A DNA stretch of 64,000 nt, taken from contig CM070875.1 of NCBI GenBank assembly GCA_036365515.1, positions 3,879,001 through 3,943,000 on the forward strand, in the 5' to 3' direction. The position numbers were made by a program, and so were the translations under genes. Positions 34,386 through 47,082 of the stretch are shown here, in pieces. The stretch is from Torymus aiolomorphi. Taxonomy: Eukaryota; Arthropoda; Insecta; Hymenoptera; Torymidae. The notes beneath the pieces are model-generated. The model was not told the origin of the DNA. It searched no databases and saw only the letters and a list, made by a program, of their open reading frames with translations. Position 1 is the stretch's first letter. Each line of letters begins with the position of its first letter.

Positions 34386-35902
34386 AACAGAGATTCCACA
34401 ATTTTTCATCACGAACTCTTATATATGTATAATATACACGTCATTCTCGTTCCCTTCTTCCCTCCCTTCCTATATGTATATACGTCCCACGCTATTCGCA
34501 AAACTTTCGTTTACACGGAACCGACCGTACCAACATCGTCCCTGAGAGTTAAAAAGTATACATATTGCCAAGCGAGGCGCGGGACGCAGAGAGCGACGAC
34601 GACGACGCGCAAGCGTCGACCCGTGCCAGCGTCGATAGCGCGCGCTTGCCACCCTATAATAACACTGAACTTGAACCGCATTCGGCGTCGAATCAATGAA
34701 AAACGCGCCGCATTATTTTCATCGGGTCGTCTATACAGTCGCCGCGTTTGCTGTTATTCTCCTTCTTCTGCTGCCGCATGCGTTTCCACAGCTGTATGTA
34801 TCTATATCCGCGACTAAATTTTCCCGGGTATGCTTTTTCCCGAGGCAACGGTGCGGTGGTGGTGCAGGGTTTTATCGACTGTGTTATCCCGCGGGTTTGC
34901 GGCATATGCTGCAGTGTACACGTGCAGACGCGAGCGGCGTCTGACTTGGCTTTTTCGCGATGGTATATGTGTAACGGGATGGGGTCGTGTGAGATCGAAC
35001 TTTTTGTTTTGTGTTGGAGCGGTTGGGGTAAAGTCGAGGGGATGACAAAGGCGTAAATTGTGGTGGTGGCGAAATTGATGCGAAAATTTAGTGAATGTTT
35101 AGATTGGACGGTTGATATACATATAATTTTCATTTCACTGTATGCAGAAAGGGGATCTTGATATTTTTAATTAAGTATATAGATATTGTTTAGTGATGAT
35201 GTGCAAACTAATTTTCATTTGCTTTGAAATGAAGTATACCATCGTAAGTTTGATTGAAGAAATAAAAAAATATTTTAGCTTCGAAGCTTTTCTCGTTGTT
35301 GTCTGTTGTATGATACAGAAATAAAGCAAAATCTTGTATAACGCGATAACGACCATTTCAGTTTCAGGTAGTTTGAGCTTGTAATTGAGTCAAGTATGCA
35401 GGGTAAAACCAGATTAGTGACAATGCTTCTTATTTACGCTTCAATAAACCCTATCTTTGTGCTAGAGTCTTTTATTAACGAGGTACTATTAAAATATTGC
35501 GAAAATTTATTACAAACAATCTAGCAGCGTTTCTGCATAAAATGAGTAAACTTGATAAGCAAAGGCGCTCCCACGCAATCGAAAAAATCAGTCGTTTCTC
35601 TAACGTTAGAGAAAACATTTACTAGGAGAGTGTACTCTGCGAGTCAGGGATTTTCTGAAATTTTAGGACTATGTTTCCGGAAGTGAAAATATGAACAAAG
35701 CCACAATAGTAGACCGTAACGCTCTAAAAAACTCAAGTTATTGATATTTCGAGTCTTGTTCTAGAAAAACTTTAAAAAATAGAATGTTTTCCAAACAGTA
35801 ATCAAACAATCTAAAAAAAATTGTACACACAACTTTAAAAATAGAAAATTATAGGGCACTCGGACCGGCGAATCCGTTCGATCATCCGAGGCCGTGAAAT
35901 CA

Positions 35903-36578
35903 TCCCTAATAGCATACAAAGTTTTAAAAATGCACAGAAAAACTAAAACATTTTTCAGAAAACGTTTTAAAAACATTATATAAACGTTCAAAATGTCCGC
36001 TTTAAAATTTTTTAAGACGTATTAAATACGTTTAAAAATTTGTTATAAAACATTTTAAATACGTTTTAAATACGTTTTAAAAATATTTAAAACCATTTTT
36101 TGGTATGTTTGAAAAAAATTGTGAAGTTTTTAAAACGTTTTAAAAACGTGGTAAGACTGATAAGATTATTTAAAAACACATTCGCAATACAACTATCATC
36201 GATAGGTGGCGCATGACAATACACTAGTAAAAATGTTTGGTTCAGGTTATAAGTCAAAGTGAGGGAATAAGAGTAGGTGGGTGGAGGCGGCGAGGATCGG
36301 GGTTTAATACTCTTATTTTCAAGTTCTTTTTTTATTATACTTTGTAACGTTTTTAAAATTTTATAAAAACGTATTTAAATCGTTTTGAATGTTCTAGGCA
36401 CTAAGAATGCCTACATTAAATAAACGTTTTATAAACAATTTTTAAACGTATTTAATACGTCTTAAAAAATTTTAAAGCGGACATTTCGAACGTTTATATA
36501 ACATTTTTTAAACGTTTTAAAGTTTTTTTCTGCGCACGTTTTAAAAACGTTTTTAAAACGTTTTGTGCTATTAGGAAT
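35903..36578. mobile_element. Inverted-repeat element rich in ACGTTTTAAAACGT words
   Basis: The ends CCTAATAGCA (left) and TGCTATTAGG (right) bound long imperfect inverted arms that share GTCCGCTTTAAAATTTTTTA and GACGTATTAAATACGTTTAA. Many internal AAACGTTTTAAAA words are themselves palindromic. A weaker similarity (GAGGCCGT / ACGGCCGAG) continues outside the termini. There is no transposase. Confidence 0.8.
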
Positions 36579-36745
36579 ACGGCCGAGTGACGAACATTAT
36601 TTTTTGGGTATCGTAGCCGTAAAATTCTTAACAGCAATCCGTTAATTAGCCGATGTAGAGGGTGGTTGACAAAGACGGATGAGCGGATCCAGGGGGTGAA
36701 GTCCCCACGGGGGGTCGGAGGGCCGGAGCTCCCCACCCACAACAA

Positions 36746-36985
36746 CCTCCATTATAAGAATTAATAAAAAATGCACAAAAAAAATACATTATAAGAATTA
36801 ATAAAAAACGAAATGCTTTGTTTTATCATCGAAATAAATTTTATTCAAATTAAATTTTTTTCGCTTTTTTTATAATACATTACCAAAAATGGAGTAATTT
36901 TTTGTATTAAAATCAAAATAAATTTTATTTAAATTAAATTTTCTTCATATTTTTGATAATACATTATAAAAAATGAAATAATTTT
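36746..36985. repeat. Two adjacent tandem duplications (about 38-bp and 84-bp units)
   Basis: CATTATAAGAATTAATAAAA occurs twice, about 38 bp apart. It is followed by two diverged copies of an 84-bp unit that starts ATCGAAATAAATTTTATTCA (36828) and again at 36912. It is AT-rich without coding capacity. Confidence 0.7.
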
Positions 36986-37129
36986 TAACAAATAAGTGGC
37001 GTATTTGGTTATTAATGAAAAATGGCTTATTTTAGAAATGAGTGAGATGGTCGTTCGTAGTATTAATGTGGAAAATTAAATAAGCGGACGCTGACGAACA
37101 AGATTTGTTAATATTGGCATTTATTAACT

Positions 37130-37173
37130 TGCCGACGTTTCGGGAGTTTCGGGTTACTCCTCTTTTCAGGGCA
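37130..37173 (-). ncRNA. Degenerate hammerhead-like motif, left arm
   Basis: This is the mirror copy of the right-arm motif. The conserved CTGANGA box reads CTGAAAA, so an essential G is lost. Stem II keeps four of its five pairs, and GAAAC-GTC and the TGCC/GGCA stem I are intact. It is presumed inactive. Confidence 0.4.
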
Positions 37174-37201
37174 TTTTTAATGCGACGTAATTTATTAAAA
37201 A

Positions 37202-37245
37202 TGCCCTGAAGAGGGGAGCAACCCGAAACTCCCGAAACGTCGGCA
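37202..37245 (+). ncRNA. Minimal hammerhead ribozyme-like motif (Penelope type)
   Basis: The order of parts is as in a type I hammerhead: stem I TGCC (37202-37205) with GGCA (37242-37245); core CTGAAGA (37206-37212); stem II GGGAG (37214-37218) with CTCCC (37229-37233) and one extra G; core GAAA (37234-37237); then C-GTC (37238-37241) with predicted cleavage after the C. Stem III is only the self-complementary ACGT, which could form only between two molecules, as proposed for Penelope-element ribozymes. A conventional alternative uses the first GAAAC with a 3-bp stem II. Activity is not shown. Confidence 0.5.
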
Positions 37246-38309
37246 AGTTAATAAACGCCAATATTAACAAATCTTGTTCATCAGCGTCCGCTTATTTAAT
37301 TTTCCATATTTTAGAAATGTTTTATTTTACGGACATAGGTCCGAGAAATCGCATTTTACGGCTCTGATAGCAAAAAATAAATATATAATTTTTCAACAAT
37401 AATATATTGGCAACAAAATTTTTGTTACATTTGAAAAGGTTTGCAGGCAAAATCTATAAAATCTATAACTTTATTAATTAAAGTTTCTTCTTCTTCTAAA
37501 AAAAATGATTTCAATAAATGTGAATTTCCTTATATCGTTTTTAGTATAATATTGGTTTAATTGAAACAATCTTTCTCATTAAAACATTTTGTAAATAGTC
37601 CACGCCATAACTTTTAACAGATAAAAAAAAAAATTCTACAGAATAACGAGTAAACATATAGCAATAACAGACGTGCGACCACATTTCCCGTGCAATCTGC
37701 AAAAAATCAACCGTCCATAATTCGTTCTCGAAAATCCCAGTACCCGATCATAAATTTACACGGTACTGCACGCGCTTTAATCCCCTTGGTAACTTTAATA
37801 GAAAGTGCTCGAAAGTTGCCCGCGCGCGCAATTCGCCCGGGCGCAGCGCACGTCGATAATGCGCGTGCGGCTCCGGATTAGCGCGACAGCCAGCAGAGGC
37901 GAGCGCAGGTATACACCTACACCGTGTTTTTATTGAACGTTGGAGAAAACTGTCGGCGAAGTTTAAAGTTCTCCGTGCGCTTTTGGCTTTAATCTCGCGA
38001 CTCGTGATGATTGGCCAAGTTTTAACGAAGGAAAATTGTTATATATTGCGTTTCCCAAACGCGTCGAGAATGAATTTAATATATAATCAGATGAGGAGAG
38101 CGACACTTTTGGCGGTCTGTTTTGGGCACCCACAGGGGCCAGATAAGCGCAGTGTTCGATTAGATAAGCAGAAATAAAAGAAATCGATGTTTATTATCGG
38201 GGACACGGACAGGCAGATATTATCTGGCGGTCAAAATAATCAATTTTACACCACTCCAACCTCAAAATCATAAACTTTAATATGATTATTCGGCTCTCGT
38301 GGTGTAAAA

Positions 38310-38426
38310 TACGGTACGACACTGGTGCGTAAGGTGATTTTTACCGCATTCGACTTTTGGCACTCGCTTCGCTCGTGCGAAAAATGTCTCCTGCAGTAAA
38401 TAATCACCTTCCACACCCGTATCGTA
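38310..38426. repeat. Imperfect inverted repeat around a TCGCTTCGCTCG centre
   Basis: The left arm (38310-38344, TACGGTACG...AAGGTGATT) pairs imperfectly with the right arm (38396-38426, AATCACCTTCCACACCCGTA). The centre holds CACTCGCTTCGCTCGTGC, itself an inverted repeat. It is a likely small MITE; no target duplication was identified. Confidence 0.5.
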
Positions 38427-39790
38427 ATGTACTATTTGTCTAGCGCGTAGTCGTCGTCGCTCGAGCAAGTGAAAATAAAAGCGAGCGACGCTTGTGTACA
38501 CGTAGAACTAGGGAAGGTCGTATGACCGTCAAAGCTCTCTCTCAATTAACGGTATATCCTGCACGTAGAAATAATCTTTCAGGATTGTGTACAATCAAGG
38601 AGCGCGGAAGTGCTCCGAAGGCAAGTATAGAAGAAGCCTAGGAGTCGACCGTGCTATTCATTCTTTGAAATAGATGCCCGATTTTTTTTTCTATTTATTA
38701 TGCTTTTAAATCGCTTTCAAATTAATTGAAATTAATGTACAAGATACTTTTTTTATTATCCATTCAAACAAAAAAAGTTTTATGTAAAAAGTTTATATAA
38801 CCATTAAAAAAAAATTTCCGGTTTTTAAAAACATTCTATATGAGTTGATAATATGAATATTCTCATAACAGTGAAACGCGCATACAAAGAGAGATAAATA
38901 TATTTTTCATTCTTACCATTTTATATCGTTGGAATGTGACAAAAAGAAACTGTAGCGGTAACAAATCCGCATTCAGCGGCTCGTCACATCTTACATCAAG
39001 CAGATTAGAACAGTAAACAATTATTGCGCCAGGTGACTCCCGGTGATTATAATATTTAAAACATTTATGCGACTCTGCACACTTGATATCTTCGCACTTC
39101 CCTGGTCATTTAGTTTGGACGATGTAATAATGAAGCAAATATAATGCAAAATTTCAAGTCGGTTGGAAATTCCGTCATGCAGGAAAGAATAATGCAATCA
39201 CTTGAAGCTGCTCGGCAATACTATAGTTGGTAACCATAACTACAACCATCAGATGATAGCATTTTTGGATAGGATCGTGGTGCTTGCTCACAACGAAATT
39301 TCCTCCTTTTTAAATCTTTGTCTATTTGAATAATGCATTGTGAATATGTATGATAATAATACGATTAACTATAAACTTCTTGAGGAAAATAGTTTCATAG
39401 AAAATACCATTGTCGTAGATTTGCAGAGTATCGCAGACATCCTTTTCAGATAAGTTTTTGATAAAAACTATTTTTCAAGATATTGAAATCGCCGGTATTT
39501 CCGATTTGTTCCATACCACTTCTCGTGCATATCGCGGGCATGAAGCGATGAAAGATTTGCTCCCGCGCTGCAATTTCTTTTCAATATTTCTGTTCGCCTC
39601 AATTCAAGGATATAAAGTGGTAAAAATTAAAAATATATATCACATTGTATACACCTTATACTGCCATAAGAATATTTATATTATTAATGCACAAAATGTT
39701 TTTTCTTCTATTTAAATTGTATACAAATCATACATGATCATTTTTTAACAAAAACTATATACAATTTGTATACAATCCTGAAAGATTACA

Positions 39791-40253
39791 GAGGCTCACA
39801 AAAAACACGTTTTCTTACGTATTTTGCGTAAATTCAAATCGGAACTCTAAACAGGGGATTTCTTAGACCGATTTTCCGGAAATACTGTTTTATTATCAGA
39901 AACCAGAAAAAAACATTCACATAATTCACATGCCCACGAAAAAAATACGTCAGAACTCGACATGGGATACACGTTTTCTTACGTATTTTGAAGCGTCGAA
40001 TCTATATCTAAAATCAAAATAAGGAGTTTCCTAACCCGATTTTCTTAAAATGCCATTTTACTATCAGGAAACTCCGGAAACCAGATTAAACGACATCATC
40101 TGATGAAGAAAATTGATCTGGGAAACCCCTTATTTTGACTTCATAATATATGCGCGGAATCAGCGCATCAAAATACGGAAGAAAATATGTTTCTCATGAC
40201 GAGTTGAGACATTCTTTTTTTTTAGAGCCTGTTATATATTTTTATGTGCCTAT
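39791..40253. mobile_element. Two tandem, diverged copies of the GCCCACAAAAAA MITE family
   Basis: ACACGTTTTCTTACGTATTT occurs at 39806 and 39969 (163 bp apart), each followed by similar sequence including ATTATCAG or ACTATCAG plus GAAAC-CAGA words. Another GCCCACGAAAAAA end lies near 39930. An inverted AAATACGGAAGAAAATATG is near 40171, and a complement-like end (TTTTTATGTGCC) near 40250. Interior words match the 21818-22152 element. Confidence 0.5.
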
Positions 40254-40845
40254 AGTGACGGCCGCGAAATCGAAGAGTATAAGCCCTTTCATTAGCCTGC
40301 ACTATACGGGTGCATGCGACTGGTTAAATATTTACCGGCGGCTAAATCTCCGTAATAGCGTCATAGACGAGAGATAATCAATTGCAACGAGGGAATAATG
40401 GAAGCGCGCGCAATGCAGCGGGCTTTGATTTGGATTATATGCCTGAATAAGCTGAACCGTGCGCTTTACTTTTTTGCTCTCTCGGCGGCTTCTATCGAGC
40501 AGAATTAGCGTCTAATTGTTTCTCGTATGATACCGCGCGTAAAGCTACCGTTTACTTTGAAAATCCGTTCTATCAAGAAAAAATTTTTCGTTTTACGCTG
40601 CACAGAAGTCCAACTTTGCCAGCTAATTATACCGCAACTTTTATCATGTTACAGCGCGCCCCTCGTCTATTTTTTTTTTATCATCCGCTGACGCGCTCTC
40701 GCGTAACAGGAAACCCCAATCTCCGGGGCATTTTTCGAAACTCTATAGGTTACTGACCCAAAACTTCTCCACGCACATAACAATAACGCGCGCCGGGAGT
40801 TTAATTACCTCCGCACGATAATCTGTGAATATAGGCCGCTGGGCA

Positions 40846-41023
<178 letters not shown>

Positions 41024-43739
41024 GAGAGAGAGGAAAAACACGTCCCGGGTTATAGTTGGACGATGTTTTTCGCTCTTTGACCCGGTTGGTCTCTCTCGCT
41101 CGTGTGCATGTGTGTGTGTGTGTGTGTGTGCGATTTAATTAACCTATTAACCCTGTGAAAGAGGCTCGGTGACGACGGCCGCGGCTGCGGCGGCGGCTTC
41201 TTTCGAGCGACCGAAGCGAAGCTCTTTTCGTGTGTCGTGCACACGAAAGCTCCACTTTTCAATGCAGAAGTCGGCGGGTCGCCGAGCGAATTATTTTTAA
41301 AAATAGAATTTCTCGCCTTTTACAGGGACTTTTTGAGACTCGTTTGTACGAGGTTCGCTGGTTACGTAATTTTTCTGTTGGAATTTATAATGCGTGTAAT
41401 TTTATTCATCTTGTGTAGTACGAAGTTTTACGTATGAATAAACTTTTATCATGATTATGATAATTTGTTTGTTTATTCGCCTTTGGAAATGGTAGGCATT
41501 TTGAACTAGCATTATTATTACCGATTATCGATTCTAACGCCGGAATATTCTTTACATAGTTGCTTAATTAGCAAACGAGAATTCGCCACGAAAGAGAATT
41601 ACCATTTAGTTCTGGAAACGTTGCTGCAAATTGCCTAGTCGTCATTGGTCATCATTTATTTCAGTCACGCGTATGATGACAGTCAAGCGAGTTTTTTTTT
41701 TACACTTTGGCTGGAAAAAATGTATGAAACGACGTGGCTGTCGTTCAGAATTTAAAGAGGAAAAAACGTACATTTACTCAACTCATAATTTTGGCATTTA
41801 TGAAGTTTGGAGTAGATATGAAAGTTTTTGGCCACTAAAATAGCATGCTAAACGTGTTTTACTTTCTATCGAATGGACGTAACAGCTGATTTTTTTCTAC
41901 TGTTTCAACTATTATGTAAAAAAATGATAATTGAGTGAGTGGTATCATCGAGGGTCAGTACGAAAAATGCTGAACAAGCTGCGATAAAGAACGTATCAGC
42001 TTTGAAAATATCTGCTTAATAATATATTAATTTATACAAGGAAAGATCGCGATCCATGACTTCTTCGAATTTTTAAATCGTTAAAGTTATCTGAGAAGCT
42101 TTAATCTTTTAAACGTGCCTTTTAACACTATCATTAAACACCGCGCACGACCGTAACACTGTACAAATTTATAATAACACAATAATTTTCGATTTCCTCC
42201 AACCGTTTGCTCCTCCATCTTCACCTATTATATTTAGACCACCCTCCTATCTTATCACTGTTATTCCGCGCTAACCCAAAGCTCATGATACTCAAAACCA
42301 AGTTTTCCATATACTTACCTGTAAACAGTATATCGAATTTCTCGCACTGCATTCCTCGTATTATATGCGACGTATCGAATTTCCCGCTCTGCATTTTTCA
42401 TATTATATGCGACGCACAGTCGTCCATTCTATCCCTCTGCGCACAAACCTTCCCATAGCTTTCCACACTCAACGCGTCTTAAACATACCTATATAACGAA
42501 CCCCGAGTGAGCAATCAATGCTCTCCGCGCGGGCGAGAAGAGCTATATAGAGCTGAGAGCGAGAGAGTGTATGTGTGTGAGAGAGAGAGAGAGAGGAAGG
42601 AGACTGGCATAATGAAACAATTCCCCGGCCGCGAGCCGTCTGCGCGGGCGAGAGTTAAACACAATGCGCCGGCGGACGATTTCCGTGCTCTTGCGCGCCC
42701 GCCTTCATTACTCTCGTGTATGGACGAGGTAATCTCCGCGACTGGCCGCGTGTCGCTCTAGCTCGCTTTCCCGGGCGATGATATTATTGACTTTTGCTGA
42801 TTTATTATTGCGGGCTTGAAATTCGTAAAGGGCTGCGTGTATTGTCGAAGGCCGCGCTTTTTGACCGATGATGGATGTGGTTTCTTTTTCTTTTAATGGG
42901 GTTATTGATATGGGAATGGGATTTTTGTAACGGAAGACCTTTTCTTACGAATCGGGAAATATGAAACGTTTTTGTATTGGGAAAAATGCTGCTGTTTAAA
43001 AAAGAAAAGTCAAAGCTATCTTGTATAGCTGACAATGCTCGCACAATTCTATATAATACTTATAATATTTAATACCTTGCGCGTGTATTCGCGAGTCTTG
43101 TATTATTCCGATCGAATAATCTTCGTATATAAAGTAATCCTCTGTTGTTCAATATTTTCCGAATTATTTTCAATCCAGCGAGCACTGGAATTCAAGCATA
43201 TCTTCACGAATATCCCTCGATATTTCACCTTTTCATATACGTAGAAACAAAGTGAAACAATTTCCATGTCTATAACAGAAAAATTGATTAAACGTTTGAC
43301 AGCCCGTTAATTTAAAGCGCCTGCGAGGTAATCCAACCACCCACGACTTCAACTGCACAAGAATCGCGCTTTTTTCACGACCGAATATAACCTAATATTT
43401 TCTTTCAACTGCCCTCCGCACGCTATACTTTGCCGAAAATTATTCCTTGTTTTCCTCTCACCACCCCAGCCAAAAAAGCTCAACGATCCGCCAACGGATG
43501 ACTCAATCGCTTCTCTCCCACCTCGTCCCTCTTCCGCCGCGGTGCCACACATCCACTCCCACAATTCCTCCCCAAAAATCCACTTCCAAAAACAAAAAGA
43601 CACCCAGCATCACGCAACAACGCGGCAATAATAAAAAGCCCCCTCACCCTCTCCCTCCCCCTCATATCCGATATAGATCAAAAGCTCGCTGACTCGCTCG
43701 TTCGCTTTATACCCACCCTACCTTACAACCCTGCTTTTG

Positions 43740-44163
43740 CCCCGGGGTCGCTTTCTCTCTCTCTCTGGATGCGCGCGCCGCTCTCCATTTTGCGGGTGGC
43801 GGGGTGCGCGCGCTCGCCTCGCGCTGACTCGTCTATATACATACACACGCAGAGGCTGCCAGAGAGAGATACACAGCGGGCTGCGCTCTCTCGAGAGTCA
43901 AGCAAGCTCGAGCAGCGCGCGCGGTGGCTCAGTGCCGAGCAGCTACCCGTGCTCGGAGGTCGCGCGCGTGCTGACGCGACAACGCGTGCTTTTGTATTAT
44001 ACGTCGTGCCCCTGCTTTTTTTCGTGCGGCGCGTGCCGAGAGGTACGCACGACGTGAGAAGAGGAAGACACGCTGTGATCATCGATTATTTCGCATTTTA
44101 TAAGAGAGGAAGAGGTGGTGCAGGGTGAGAGCGCCGACGGCGGCGGCGACGGCTGGGGCAGAG
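43740..44163 (+). promoter_or_regulatory. CpG-rich probable promoter and noncoding first exon of the DUF229 gene
   Basis: This is a CpG-rich island with CT tracts, an initiator-like CTCAGTG (TCAGT at 43929-43933) and a strong splice donor GCAGAG|GTGAGT after 44163. The nearest good downstream acceptor (ATTTTCAG, exon from 50888) lies directly upstream of the DUF229 start codon. The link between the two is inferred from spacing, strand and splice signals; the island could also serve an unseen noncoding transcript. Confidence 0.4.
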
Positions 44164-46672
44164 GTGAGTTTTTTGAAGTTTGTTTTTATCGTAAGTATAG
44201 GAGAATCCGGAGTGAATTGGAGGGTTAGGGGATTATAGAGAGATAAGAGAGAGGTTTTGGGAAGGTGGTTGTGCAAGAGGTAGAACGTCGGGACGACGCA
44301 TCTGTTATTTTGTTTACATTCGGTAACGGGTACTGTTGTGTAGTGATTTGTTGGAGAATTGTGTTATATTACGGGTATTTTTCGCCATTAGCAATAGTTT
44401 ATTTCCTTGTTTTTTATCTGAACATTTGGGTCACTAGCGTATGAAAAAACACATTCGTTTCAATTACATTTTTAATATCGAATAATATCAATTCTTTGCT
44501 TGAAACTAAATCAATCAAATATTAAAAAAAAAAAAATGAAAAATTTGTTACCCTATCGACGTAATTCGTAAAGTCTAGCCTAATTATTGCACAACGAAAG
44601 CTAAAGCAACTCGAACTTAAACACATCGCGCGTATATACCCGGCATATATATATATAACCTTCTAAAAACCGCACTACCCAAACTTTTTCCCATCTTATA
44701 CACGTGGAAAAACGAACAAAATTTCCACCTAAAAGCATCAGCACTATCACCCCATCTTAATTTCCTATAATTCTCTATTTCATCAGACTCCCCTCCGCGT
44801 CAAACACCCAACATTTCGCTACTAACCCTATGCATAGGCGAAGGAAGGCACTACTTTCTCTTATAGCACTCTTTCGCGCGCCTCAATAATTCAATGCAGC
44901 CGGCGCGCGCGAGCGCGAAAGTGTGACGCTATATAAGTCACTTTCAGCGCCGCGATTAAAGCGAGAAGAACTGAAGACGACGCTCGCGATTGCGCTTACG
45001 CTTTCATCTATTATAGTAATTACCCGCGGCGGCGAATTTCGCAAGAAATTGATTCGCCGCGAGCGTGTCGGCCGAATTAAATGTCAATATAGTCGCTTTG
45101 TATATGTACGTGTGTGTATATATAGGTAATGGAAACAGCGTTTAGCGTGAATATAAGCGCGAGTTATGAACGGCGGAACTTCGTTTTACTGCGGTTTAAT
45201 GAGCGACAAGCTGTATATATCTGTGCATGTTCCATCAACGGTTTGTCATTTTGGTCAATAAAATGCCTCGCGTTCGCGCGCTTTAAAGTTGTTACGCTAT
45301 TGGCTAACTTATAGGCGTTACTTATTCCGTTTGCGATTCATTATATTGTTGTTTGTACGGCACTCTGAATCGCTCCTAACTTTTTCTTTTCCTTTTTCGT
45401 TCTATTTTTGCCTTTGAAATTCGATCATACTTTTCATATTTTAAGCTATCGGTAGAACACGACAAAGAGCCCCTGCAGCATCTGCACGTAGCAAAATTTA
45501 AACGGGAAAGGAAAAGAAGAGGGGAAAAGTCAGGCATCTGCGTAACAAAACTTTATGTTAGACATCGGGGAATGAAAAGAGGGATCGGCTACAAAGCCGC
45601 GGGCCCATAAATTGTCGTCTGCCTTATTTCTGGAAATTCAAAAGACGAAGGCGTTCGGGAAAGCCGAGCGAACGAGGCAAGGCATTCATGTTGACGCGCT
45701 GGGGTGAGGCAACACACGTGGCTCTGTTTACCTTCTTTGTCTTGTAAGCGCGGCTCAGCGCATGCAGGGTCGCTCTGGAAAAGGAAAAAAAAGAAATACT
45801 TATCTCGTTCTTAGTGAATTCTTATATAGATTTGAATACAAGACGGGCATCTATTGATGTGCTAAGTGAGAGACGTTAGAGCTCTTCCGTTACATTTTGA
45901 AAGAAGAACTGTGTTTGTGTTGCATTTTCAAACGACGTGATGAGACATGAATCGAAGCTCTTATTATTACGAGCAGTATACTGTGAATAATAAATGTCGC
46001 AATGTGAGTGATAAAAGATAAATTATGCGTCGCAGAGGAGACACGTGAGTATAGTTTGGCCGTTGTCGAGTGAGTTAATTTTGTTAGTGTAATGGGTCTT
46101 TTATATTACCTTTATTAAAATTAGATCTTGATGGTGTCCGAGTTCAAGAATAAATTGTCTATATTAGTCGATTATGTTGCGTGTTTTGTGGAAAGCTGGA
46201 AGATCGTAATCGCCAGAAAAAAAGTTGATTTGATCAGCAGTAATTGACGAGTCGCGTGGTTTTTTTATTGCTAGCTAGAAGCATAATAATGTATTGATTA
46301 TTCTTACGGTAATGATTAGCTTAACTTTTGCGTTGAAATTATAGTTCATACTTTCAATGATTCCATCGAATCGTTAAATGTAAACCCCGACATGTATTCA
46401 CTATTTATTTATTATTTATTATTTATTATTAACCAGACTAATTACATACAGAGTAATCATATAGAAGTTAATACTTTGGGTAGACTATTAAAATAGCCTT
46501 TTTTGTTTTTGGAAGTTGAATACTCTTATTTCTAGTTAGAAGTTCAGTTTTTATATATTTCTTTCAGATCTTCATAGTGATACATTATGTATAATTTTCA
46601 AGATTCTTGTTTGAATTTTTTGTAAGTCATATTATCTTTGTAAACCCCGCCCCATGAAATTATTCCGTATTT

Positions 46673-47082
46673 ATGGGTCTGAAGTTTGCAATGTCGAACT
46701 GCAACGAAATAAAAGAAATATGGATTTTACTTCAAGGTTATATTAACTTTACTATTAATTTTACATGTTGATTTGATGGTTTATAGTGTAGAATAATTTT
46801 ATGACAAAAGATAAAAAAAATTTTCATTGTTTTAAAGCTTTAATTAGTTGTAAAAAATTGTTTCGTTGCATTCGACACGGAGAGAAATTTTGGCAAGCGG
46901 ATCGCCAAAATCGAAGCAGACGGATAGCTCACGCTTTCGGAAAACCGAGTTCCAACTTTGGGTCATCGGATGACCCAAAGTTGGAACTCGGTTTTCCGAA
47001 AGCGTGCGGTATCCGTCTGCTTGGATTTTGACAATCCGCTTACCAAAATTTCTCTCCGTGCAACAATGCAAACTTCAGATTT
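46673..47082. mobile_element. MITE interrupted by a younger MITE (host copy)
   Basis: The left end TATGGGTCTGAAGTTTGCAA is matched by the complement near 47066-47080 (ATGCAAACTTCAGA). Interior words (GATTTTACTTCAAGGTTATA, GTAAAAAATTGTTTCGTTGC) align with the intact relative at 53369-53592. The right inverted repeat is split by the 185-bp element at 46876-47060; joining its two sides restores the expected GTTGCATTC-CAAC order. Confidence 0.75.
46876..47060. mobile_element. Near-complete palindromic foldback, family ends CACGGAGAGAAATTTT
   Basis: The 185-bp element folds almost end to end. The arms share CCAAAGTTGGAACTCGGTTT and GAAAGCGTG words and meet at GGGTCATCGGATGACCC. The terminal 17 bp CACGGAGAGAAATTTTG equals the 12275-12993 element. 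It inserted into the 3' inverted repeat of another MITE. The flanking dinucleotides (GA left, CA right) fit a 2-bp target duplication that has diverged. Confidence 0.9.

Larger units (their letters stand above)
37069..37306. mobile_element. 238-bp foldback with ~110-bp arms carrying hammerhead-like cores
   Basis: The arms run from TGGAAAATTAAATAAGCGGA inward and pair almost completely around a short centre (GCGACGTAATTT). Each arm contains the word CCCGAAACGTCGGCAAGTTA. The 12-mer ATTTTAGAAATG occurs on both sides (37029 and 37308). The repeated core matches the minimal hammerhead motif reported in Penelope-like elements (see the ribozyme entries), so the foldback may derive from two head-to-head PLE ends. 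Confidence 0.8.

Noticed and set aside
34263..35133. Opposed open frames of 146-184 codons downstream of the LDLa/EB gene
   Set aside because: The frames overlap on both strands in a CpG-rich region, and the translations show no domain, signal or splice support.
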